DNA from: Periplaneta americana
Lineage: Eukaryota; Arthropoda; Insecta; Blattodea; Blattidae
Assembly (NCBI RefSeq): GCF_040183065.1
Contig: NW_027185566.1
Location: 744,001 to 808,000, forward strand
DNA length: 64,000 bases
Direction of reading: 5' to 3'
Numbering within the stretch: position 1 is the stretch's first letter; each line of letters opens with the position of its first letter. Below the pieces are notes generated by a model. That model saw only the letters and a program-made list of their open reading frames with translations. It searched no databases and was not told the origin of the DNA. Below, one piece after another: positions 1 through 7,302 of the stretch. The position numbers were made by a program, and so were the translations under genes.

Positions 1-2
1 TG

Positions 3-68
3 TTTTTAACGATGTTAGGAATAGCAATTTGTTATATTATTTTAGGAAGTTTTATTTACAGAGCTTAA
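3..68 (+). CDS. C-terminal end of an unknown integral membrane protein (partial)
   Basis: The frame starting at base 3 is open to a TAA at 66-68 and encodes 21 residues, mostly hydrophobic, ending GSFIYRA. This looks like the last transmembrane helix of a transporter permease whose 5' part lies outside the window. The family cannot be named from so little. Its stop overlaps the stop of the convergent mgtE pseudogene by a few bases. Confidence 0.5.
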   Translation, partial: FLTMLGIAICYIILGSFIYRA

Positions 69-1453
69 AAAAGAATAAGTTTGGCGATGCCAAAATACAT
101 TAAAAGTCCTATAATATCTACGGAACTGGCTAGAACCGGCGATGACATAATCGCCGGATCTATTTTTAGTTTTACTGCTAACAGAGGAACAAAAGCTCCA
201 ATAAGGCAGACACAATCAGCTGTGCTCCTAATGCCAAAGTAACAGTTAGAATCACTAGGTGAAATGGGACATTGGATACAACATGCGGAAAAAGTATCAT
301 CTTAATAACTAGAATACTACAACAGAAGAGAGAAATAATAAAAGCCACAGCAAACTCTCTTTTTAACACTGTTACAATATCTCCAAAACTCACCTCTTTT
401 AGGGCAATGGCTCGGGTTATTAGTGATGCTGATTGAGACCCAATGTTCCCCCCAGCAGCGGCGATCATAGGGATAAAAGTAGCCAAAATAAAAATAGACT
501 GGAGTAAATGTTCCGCTCCTCCAACTACAGCCCTGTAACAATTTCCATAAAAATAGGAATAATAGTCCAAGTGAATCTTCTTTTTACTTGAAGCAAGATA
601 GGTTGTTTCAAGTAAGTTTCTTCAGAAGATCCTTCTTTTGTAGAAACCCCAGCAAAACGATACATATCTTCTGTTCCTTGTTGAATAATCAAATCCATGG
701 CATCATCATAAGTGATGATCCCTATCATTTTTTTTTCTTCATCTAAAACAGGAAGCGAGACAATATCATACTTCTGAATCGCTTCCACCGCATCTTCTTT
801 AGGTTGATTAGCTCTAATAAACATGGGGTCTGGAGACATAATATCTTTGATCATCTCTTGGGGATCGGTTAAAAATAATCTGTTCTAAGGAGACGATCCC
901 CACTAAATGGGAATCTTCATTCAAAACATAAATCATATGAACATCCTCCACATAAGAAGATTGTGTTCTTATCTGATCTAAAGTCTGTTGGATAGTCCAA
1001 TTTTCTAAAGTAGTTGCTCCTTGCGTAGCAATCGCTCCTGCTGAATCTTCATCATAAGATAAAAGTGTAGTAGCAATATCTCTTTCTTGTTGAGAGATAT
1101 CTTTAAGTACTAATTCTCTAATCTCTGGATCCATTTCTCGTAAAAGTGTAGTTCTATCGTCCGCTGGAAGGTTTTCAAAATAATATCGAACTTCAAAGTC
1201 TTTGAGTAATGGAATAATATCTAATTGGAATTCAGGTGAAAAATACTGAAAAATCCCAACCTGCGTCTTTTGGTCCGCCACCCTTAATATATTCACAATA
1301 TCTTGAGTATTATACTCTTTGAGAGCTAAAACGAGATCGGCTGGATAATAGTTATTTTAATAAGTGTTTGAGCATTCTATATCGGGCAGAAGTATAAAGT
1401 CCTCCCATAACAAAAGCAAGTTTAGGAATGTTATTTGCATTAATTTTTTTCAT
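65..1453 (-). pseudogene. mgtE: Frameshifted MgtE-type magnesium transporter gene
   Basis: Pieces of one MgtE lie in order but in different frames. An ATG at 1453 begins MKKINANNIPKLAF. The N-domain follows at about 1350-870 (YYPADLVLALKEY, LPADDRTTLLREM), then CBS domains to about 570 (DIMSPDPMF). The membrane domain comes next with the family signature PMIAAAGGNIGSQSASL at about 475-425, and a C-terminal piece (LKIDPAIMSS) ends at TAA 65. Full length would be about 463 codons, normal for MgtE. I see shifts near 1355, 870, 555 and 210; the one at 870 looks like a base lost from a T run (minus strand). No internal nonsense codon is needed beyond the shifts. MgtE is an inner-membrane Mg2+ channel gated by its cytoplasmic domains. 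The gene is either recently inactivated or carries sequencing errors. Confidence 0.85.
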
Positions 1454-1542
1454 AGATATCCAGCTTATTACTTATTCTTCTTGTTTTTCTAGAAAAAAAT
1501 AATAAATTTTCTGCTAAAGACATAGGAAGTCTAGGAGAAAAA

Positions 1543-2950
1543 GTGAATTTTTATAAAAGTTTGTCCTTCGTATTCTTATTTATTCCATTGTCTTCTGTTT
1601 TTGCAGAAACTTCCATCGATTTTTCTTATCAAGATTTAGAAAAAATGATCCTCAGCAGTCATCCTTCCGTAAGAAATAGCCAGTACAATCTAGATATTGC
1701 AGAAGACAAACGCAAACAAGCGGACTATGCCCGGTATCCTCGTTTAAATTTTCGTTTGGGGGGGTTCCCTATTGCTCCTTACCTCTATATGGACAAGCAT
1801 TACAGCTTAAGTGCAGATTGGTCTCAGTGGCAACCTACACTTCAGATGAGTTTGGGTATGGATATTCCCATTTATGATTTTGGTCGGACGAGTAATCTCC
1901 AAAAAGCGGCAGAATATAATCTCGCCGTAGAAGAAGCCAATTTGGATATCACAAAATCCAACATTTTATTTCAAGTTAAACAACTTTATTGGGGTATTTA
2001 AGCTACAATAGCTATAAAAAATATATTTTTGATGTGACTTTACCCGAATTTGAAAAATTGGTCAATAAGAAAGAAAAAAGGTTTAATGAAGGAAAAATTA
2101 AACGCAATGAGCTGGAAACCTCTCGCATAGATTACTTGGATATGAAGAGAAATCTTTCCTACATAGAAAGAAAAAAACAATCCTTAGATAGTCAGCTAGG
2201 TTTACTCACAAACAAAGATTCTATGGAAGAACTCAATATACGGTTTAAAGTTAAATATCTCTACGAACTCCCCATAGAAATTCAACCTTACTCCTATTAT
2301 TTGGCTTCTGCTAGAATGAACAACCCCTTTTTTAAAAAGGCAGAAAATGAATCCTTAGCTGCTCAGTTTTACGCGGAATATCAAAAATCTACAATTTGGC
2401 CCGTGATTGCATTTTCTGTATATACCTCTTATACATTATTGAACTTTACAAGACAAAGTGATTTTAGTTCGGATGTTTACCCGGATAGGGGTTGGAAATT
2501 TGGTTTGGTTTTAGTTTGACTTGGAGTTTGAATGTTTGGGATCATTTAGTAAACTACGACTTGGCACAAAAAAATTATCTTAAATTAATGGAAGGAGTTA
2601 AACAAGCCAATCGCCAATTAGAAATGCAACTCGAAGAATCCTATCACGATCTTGACTACCAAAATACCCAACTGAACTATCAACCAAGAAATGCTCACCA
2701 TTGCTCAAAGAAACTTTATTTTCACCAACAAGGCCGAAGGGACAGGCACTGCAACTTTAGATGATGTAGGCAATACCCTCCGAACGCTCTTTGCAAGATT
2801 ACGGGCTTATTACGACCAAGTTTATAGTTTTAACCTAGCTGTAGAAATTTTGAAAAGCTCTTGGGACGCAACTTGGTAGATTATTCGTCCGCAGAACAAA
2901 AAGAAATTCAAAACGAAATTCTCTTAGAAGATTCAGGGGATAATGTATGA
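1543..2950 (+). pseudogene. Frameshifted TolC-family outer-membrane efflux protein gene
   Basis: A GTG start at 1543 follows a CTAGGAG ribosome site and opens a signal peptide (SFVFLFIPLSSVFA). The rest resembles TolC: an early helix (ILSSHPSVRNSQYNLDIAED), a long coiled coil, and the late segment AEGTGTATLDDVGNTL with the usual TolC helix pattern. The reading frame changes near 1995 (a G run apparently one base short), near 2500 (TTTGG written twice, a 5-base duplication), near 2685 and near 2860 (an A run one base short). The restored frame would end with TGA at 2948-2950, overlapping the ATG of the next gene at 2947. TolC proteins form outer-membrane exit ducts for efflux or type I secretion. 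As written the gene cannot give a full product. Confidence 0.8.
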
Positions 2951-4077
2951 AAAAAATCTTTTTGGGTTTGCTTATTGTTTTACTCGTAGGACAAGTTGGT
3001 AATTATGCCTATTCACAAAAAAGTAAGAGAAAATCCATTTTGGCTATGGAAAAAAGGGAATTTGACAGAAAACTGCAAGAAAGCTTAATGTCTATTGCTT
3101 TTTCTAAAAACATACTGGAAAGCCAAGCCGCTATGACTTTTCTTTTAGATAACCCTCAGCAAAGCTATACTCCCATAAAAAATCTTTTGTTCAATAAGGA
3201 TATAGGAGATACCAATCTACTAAATATTTGGAATATCTATATTTATTTGCAGGACGAAAATCAAAAATCCTCGCTTACCTGTCAAAAAATATTGGAATTG
3301 ACCAAACTTCAAAAATCTAAAATGGAATTCCTCTTTACCGTTGTGAATCAAAATTATACTCCCTGCTCACAAGAATTAACACCAGTCATAGAAAGTTGGG
3401 TCGAAAGTCAGGAGGCAGTACACTATGTAAAAGGGTTTTCACTCATTAAAAATCAACAAATTCAAAATTTGGCTCCCCTACTTCTAGAAGTATTTCATAC
3501 CTCTACAGATTTACTCAAACAGGAATTAGCCATTTCTGCCCTTTCTGTTTTAAATACAGAGAATTTAGATATAGAGCCTCTATTGGATAGTCTAAGCTTG
3601 GATAACTCGACAATAAGAAATAGTATTGTCCGTTTTTTTTCTAGCAGACCACAGTACAGAGAAAAATTAGAAAAACGCTTCACTCGATGGTTTGTATCAG
3701 AACAAGAAAAAACGGCTCTCATACAGATTATGCAAAATTACAGAGATCCAGAAACATTTCGGTTCATTTTGGAGATCTACCCTAAAAATACTGGACAAAT
3801 GGTAGAAATGAACAATTTTTTTATCAAGTATCCACTCACTCAAAGACAAATGCTCCAAATCATCAACCTTTTACCCAGTTTAAATAGATCTAATCAAAAA
3901 TTAACGCTACTTAATACCGTTGAATTTTTATACCCGCAGTTCGCAAATGACTTTGTAGTTCAAGAAATTTTACGTCATAGACTCCAAGATTTAGAAGATA
4001 GTAAAGATAATATTCATCTCAAGCCTACCATTAATAAACTGAAAAATCAAATTAAAAATATGAAAACAGCTTATTAA
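2947..4077 (+). CDS. Secreted protein of unknown function
   Basis: The 376-residue product begins with a clear signal peptide (MKKIFLGLLIVLLVGQVGNYAYS). The mature part is mostly predicted helical, with repeated leucine-rich helix pairs such as LEPLLDSLSLD-like stretches around residues 180-240. This is suggestive of a HEAT-like helical repeat, but I cannot assign a family. Its ATG overlaps the stop of the broken tolC-type gene (ATGA), so the two were one operon, and the protein may serve the same envelope function. Translation may depend on coupling to the broken upstream gene. It ends just before the infC promoter. Confidence 0.7.
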   Translation: MKKIFLGLLIVLLVGQVGNYAYSQKSKRKSILAMEKREFDRKLQESLMSIAFSKNILESQAAMTFLLDNPQQSYTPIKNLLFNKDIGDTNLLNIWNIYIYLQDENQKSSLTCQKILELTKLQKSKMEFLFTVVNQNYTPCSQELTPVIESWVESQEAVHYVKGFSLIKNQQIQNLAPLLLEVFHTSTDLLKQELAISALSVLNTENLDIEPLLDSLSLDNSTIRNSIVRFFSSRPQYREKLEKRFTRWFVSEQEKTALIQIMQNYRDPETFRFILEIYPKNTGQMVEMNNFFIKYPLTQRQMLQIINLLPSLNRSNQKLTLLNTVEFLYPQFANDFVVQEILRHRLQDLEDSKDNIHLKPTINKLKNQIKNMKTAY

Positions 4078-4080
4078 AAA

Positions 4081-4109
4081 TTGACTTTTTATGAATTTTA
4101 CTGTATATT
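4081..4109 (+). promoter_or_regulatory. Sigma-70-type promoter for the infC operon
   Basis: TTGACT at 4081-4086 and TATATT at 4104-4109 are separated by 17 bases, the optimal spacing. It stands directly after the stop of the upstream gene and about 38 bases before the infC start. Confidence 0.7.
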
Positions 4110-4146
4110 TACATAGCTATTTTCTATAAACATAAGAGGGAATTTT

Positions 4147-4659
4147 ATTAAAGAATTACGTATTGATGATGAAATACAAGCTCCAAAAGTGAGAGTTGTA
4201 TTACAAGATGGAACCCAACTTGGAGTGCTCACACTTCAAGAGGCAAAACAAAAAGCGGAAGAACTCGAGTTGAGCTTGGTGGAAATCGGTCCAAATGCAG
4301 ATCCTCCTGTGTGTAAAATTATGGATTATGGTAAATTTCGCTTTGAGCAAAAAAAGCGTGATAAAGAAATTAAGAAAAAGCAAAATATTGTATTGGTCAA
4401 AGAGTTAACTATGGGACCTTCTATTGAACAACACGATTATGGCGTTAAGCTTAAAAAAGCGAGAAGTTTTTTAGAAGAAGGTCATCGTTTAAGACTCACT
4501 GTTCGCTTTAAAGGACGGCAAATTCTCCACAAAGAAAATGGGGAAGAAGTTCTGAAAAGATTTGCAGAAGACCTACAAGATCTTGCCTCTAGCGACAAAG
4601 GAATGTCTTTAGAAGGAAGAAAATTGACTTTGCAAATGCAACCGAAAAAAACTAAATAG
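4147..4659 (+). CDS. infC: Translation initiation factor IF-3, probable ATT start
   Basis: IF-3 binds the 30S subunit, prevents premature joining of subunits and proofreads start-codon choice. The protein has the N-terminal domain (IDDEIQAPKVRVV, LGVLTLQEAKQKAEE), the lysine-rich linker (FEQKKRDKEIKKKQ) and the C-terminal domain (ELTMGPSIEQHDYGVKLKKA, LTVRFKGR). The conserved N-terminal residues KELRIDDEIQAPKV are encoded upstream of the first conventional start (GTG 4189). The only well-placed start is ATT at 4147, six bases after AAGAGGG at 4134-4140. ATT is the classical infC start codon that allows IF-3 to repress its own translation. With it the product is 170 residues, typical of the family. 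rpmI, rplT and pheS follow, the standard order. Confidence 0.93.
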   Translation: MKELRIDDEIQAPKVRVVLQDGTQLGVLTLQEAKQKAEELELSLVEIGPNADPPVCKIMDYGKFRFEQKKRDKEIKKKQNIVLVKELTMGPSIEQHDYGVKLKKARSFLEEGHRLRLTVRFKGRQILHKENGEEVLKRFAEDLQDLASSDKGMSLEGRKLTLQMQPKKTK

Positions 4660-4668
4660 AGGGCAATT

Positions 4669-4875
4669 ATGGCTTACAAAATAAAAACCAAAAGTTCTGC
4701 AAAAAAAAGATTTAAAGTTACAGGAACTGGAAAAATTAAAAGAACAAAAGCTGGTAAAAATCATATTCTCACTAAAAAAAGTAGAAATAGAAAAAGAAAT
4801 CTAGCACAAGCTGGGTTGGTTTCTGAAAGTCATAAAAGACTCATTCAAGAATGCCTCCCCTACAACTACAAATAA
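4669..4875 (+). CDS. rpmI: Ribosomal protein L35 (bL35)
   Basis: The 68-residue, strongly basic protein starts [20 protein letters not shown], the conserved bL35 start, and has the [15 protein letters not shown] segment. It is part of the large ribosomal subunit. It lies 9 bases after infC, with a GAGGG ribosome site overlapping the infC stop, and 16 bases before rplT. Confidence 0.96.
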   Translation: MAYKIKTKSSAKKRFKVTGTGKIKRTKAGKNHILTKKSRNRKRNLAQAGLVSESHKRLIQECLPYNYK

Positions 4876-4891
4876 ATTCAAGGAGTGAACG

Positions 4892-5248
4892 ATGCCAAGA
4901 GCTGTTAGTGGAACCGTCCGTCATAAAAAAGTAAAAAAAGTTTTAAAAAGAGCCAAAGGTTTTAAAGGAAGAAGAGGAAATATTCTCTCCATGGCCAACC
5001 AAGCCATAAAAAGAGCTATGGCCAATGAATTTGTTGGACGAAAACTCAGAAAAAGAGATTTTAGAAGACTTTGGAATGTTCGTATTTCTGCTGGTGCAAG
5101 AAAATTTGGACTCAGTTATAGTAAGCTGATGTATGGGCTCAAAAAAGCTTCTGTACAACTCAATAGAAAGATGTTGGCTCATTTGGCAATCAATAATTCT
5201 GAAGATTTTAAGAATATTGTTGACGTTGCCAAAAAAAGTCTTTCTTAA
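4892..5248 (+). CDS. rplT: Ribosomal protein L20 (bL20)
   Basis: The 118-residue product begins MPRAVSGTVRHKKVKKVLKR and contains the family's AKGFKGRRGN and NVRISAGARKFGLSYSKLM segments. It binds 23S rRNA early in 50S assembly; in several bacteria it also represses this operon by binding its mRNA. A ribosome site AAGGAG lies upstream. Length and position after rpmI are standard. Confidence 0.96.
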   Translation: MPRAVSGTVRHKKVKKVLKRAKGFKGRRGNILSMANQAIKRAMANEFVGRKLRKRDFRRLWNVRISAGARKFGLSYSKLMYGLKKASVQLNRKMLAHLAINNSEDFKNIVDVAKKSLS

Positions 5249-5276
5249 AGTACTATAATCCGTTGTAGTGAGTATT

Positions 5277-6311
5277 ATGGATCTACAAAAGATAAAACAG
5301 GTTTTTTTGGATGCTCTCAGTTCTGCTAAAAGTGTGTCCGACTTGGAACAACTGAGAGTTCGGTTTTTGGGAAAGAAGGGAGAAATTACCAAGAAATTAT
5401 CCGAAATAGTCCATCTTACTTTAGAAGAAAAAAAAACTGTTGGAACGCTCATTCATCAAATTCGTACTCAGATCGAGTCTGCTTTGAAGGAGCGATTAGA
5501 GTACTTTAGAACTCTTTCTGAACAGGAAAAATTATCCACACAGAAAATTGACGTTACTCTCAGTGCTGGTTATGTTTTCCCATCGGGGCTGCATCCTATT
5601 TCTAAAACCATCAAAAGGGTTCAAGATATTTTTCAGTCTATGGGGTTTCAAACCGTGTTTGGTCCAGAAATGGAAACCGAGTATTATAATTTTGACGCCT
5701 TGAACATACCAGAAAATCACCCCGCTAGAGATCTAGCAGATACTTTTTTTCTAAAAGATCAATTGATTATGCGAACTCAAACTTCTGGCGTTCAAATCAG
5801 AGAAATGCAAAAACAAACACCACCCCTAGCTATGATTTCTCCAGGAAGATGTTTCCGAAAAGATGAGATTGATGCTACTCACCTCCCTCTATTTCACCAA
5901 ATTGAAGGTTTGGTTGTAGATAAAAATATTAGTTTTGCTGACTTAAAAGGAACTCTCTCCGTTTTTGCCAAAGAGTTTTTTGGTTCCACCACCGACATCC
6001 GTTTTCGACCCGATTTTTTCCCATTTGTGGAGCCTGGTGCAGAAGTGGCATTCAGTTGCCCTGTTTGTGTTGGAAAAAATCCTCATTGCCCCACTTGTAA
6101 AGGAACGGGTTACATAGAAGTTGCAGGTTGTGGCTTAGTTCATCCTGCCGTTTTACAAAATGGAGGCATTAACCCTGACGAATATTCTGGGTTTGCTTTT
6201 GGTTTTGGGGTAGAACGGCTCACGATGATCTATTATGGAATACAGGATATTCGTTTACTTTACGAAAATCAACCCGATTTTCTAGCTCAGTTCCAACATC
6301 CTATTTTCTAG
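5277..6311 (+). CDS. pheS: Phenylalanyl-tRNA synthetase alpha subunit
   Basis: This is the catalytic subunit of the alpha2-beta2 enzyme that charges tRNA-Phe. The 344-residue product has the N-terminal coiled-coil domain (residues 1-90) and the class II core: motif 2 region HTHLPLFHQIEG-like (DATHLPLFHQIEGLVVDK) and motif 3 GFGVERLTMIYYGIQDIR near the C-terminus. Motif 1 is in the HPISKTIKRVQDIFQSMGF part. An additional CPVCVGKNPHCPTCKGTG stretch (four cysteines) lies before motif 3. I chose ATG 5277; GTG 5268 is a possible alternative. pheT is not adjacent. The stop overlaps the convergent M28 gene by four bases. Confidence 0.95.
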   Translation: MDLQKIKQVFLDALSSAKSVSDLEQLRVRFLGKKGEITKKLSEIVHLTLEEKKTVGTLIHQIRTQIESALKERLEYFRTLSEQEKLSTQKIDVTLSAGYVFPSGLHPISKTIKRVQDIFQSMGFQTVFGPEMETEYYNFDALNIPENHPARDLADTFFLKDQLIMRTQTSGVQIREMQKQTPPLAMISPGRCFRKDEIDATHLPLFHQIEGLVVDKNISFADLKGTLSVFAKEFFGSTTDIRFRPDFFPFVEPGAEVAFSCPVCVGKNPHCPTCKGTGYIEVAGCGLVHPAVLQNGGINPDEYSGFAFGFGVERLTMIYYGIQDIRLLYENQPDFLAQFQHPIF

Positions 6312-7210
6312 TTATCCTTGGCAATCTCTTCTTGTCTTAAAACATAGTCTATAAGGACAGTAGATACTTGACTCAGTTTTTTGGAGGATATGTTTTTTAG
6401 AGTATCATGTTGAGTATGCCAATAACTTGGAAAAGGATAAGCGATGATATCAATAATCGGGAATCCTTCTTGAATAAAAGGGATATGATCGTCCTCTACA
6501 CTGCTATAACAACTTGGTTGAAAAATATTTTGCAAACCCTTTTGAGCTGCTAAAAACCAAATTTCATTGGTAATCGCTGTATCGGAATGGCTCTCTTTAC
6601 AAAAGGAAGAATCTTTCCCTCCTACCATATCCAAAAGTATCATCGCTCTTATTTCTTCTTGTCGTCCTTGTTCACTCCAAAGTTGACTCAACGAACGACT
6701 ACCATAAAGGGAATCTGAAGAATCCCATTCCCCAAAAGACTCTTCTGCATCTAAAAAAACAAACTCTAATGTGGTCGTTTCCAATGGTTTTTTAACAAAA
6801 TATTCCGCCAAAGCAAGAAGTAATCCTACCGCACTGGCAGAGTCATCCGCCCCAAGAAAATTAAAATCTGAAAACTGCTTGGAATCATAATGGGCTAGAA
6901 AAATAATATGTTCTTTTTTTCGGGGATTTTTAGGTTGAAGTTCCCCTATCCAGTTTGTAACCTGTACAGTCTCTGTTGGAGTTTTAACTTGATGAGTTGT
7001 GGAGTGGACTTTTAATCCTAGCTTTTTCATTTTTTTACTCAAATATTCTTGAACTCGTTTATGTCCCTGTGTCCCTAAGCTTCTAACCCCATAAGAAAGA
7101 ATCTTTCGAGTATAAGCATAACCTTTTTTACCTACTTTTTCTTGAGCGGTTAAAAAGGAGGTTGGAACAATTAAAAAAAATAAGAATAAATAAATTTTAC
7201 CATTTTTCAT
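6308..7210 (-). CDS. Secreted M28-family zinc enzyme, glutaminyl-peptide cyclotransferase-like
   Basis: The 300-residue product has a signal peptide (KIYLFLFFLIVPTSFLTAQ), so it acts in the periplasm or outside. The rest follows the glutaminyl cyclase branch of family M28. It has a zinc aspartate in GADDSASAVG, the acid pair in FLDAEESFGEWD, and the branch-typical DSLYGSRSL. LLDMVGG, then EDDHIPFIQEGFPIIDII, then SYWHTQHD with a zinc histidine follow. In the branch these enzymes cyclise N-terminal Gln to pyroglutamate; a plain aminopeptidase is the alternative. ATG 7210 is preferred over TTG 7216. The gene is convergent with pheS and divergent from bamA. Confidence 0.82.
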   Translation of the reverse strand: MKNGKIYLFLFFLIVPTSFLTAQEKVGKKGYAYTRKILSYGVRSLGTQGHKRVQEYLSKKMKKLGLKVHSTTHQVKTPTETVQVTNWIGELQPKNPRKKEHIIFLAHYDSKQFSDFNFLGADDSASAVGLLLALAEYFVKKPLETTTLEFVFLDAEESFGEWDSSDSLYGSRSLSQLWSEQGRQEEIRAMILLDMVGGKDSSFCKESHSDTAITNEIWFLAAQKGLQNIFQPSCYSSVEDDHIPFIQEGFPIIDIIAYPFPSYWHTQHDTLKNISSKKLSQVSTVLIDYVLRQEEIAKDN

Positions 7211-7302
7211 AACCAAAAAAATAACTTATTCCTTTGGTAAAAGAAACAAAAAAAAGTATATTTTAGGCTAAAATTATTATTGTAATTAAGGCTCAAGTTT
7301 TC

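Noticed and set aside
2517-2519. TGA in the tolC-type gene as another Sec codon
   Set aside because: The frame after this TGA hits another TGA within four codons; a TTTGG duplication explains the break and restores the TolC pattern.
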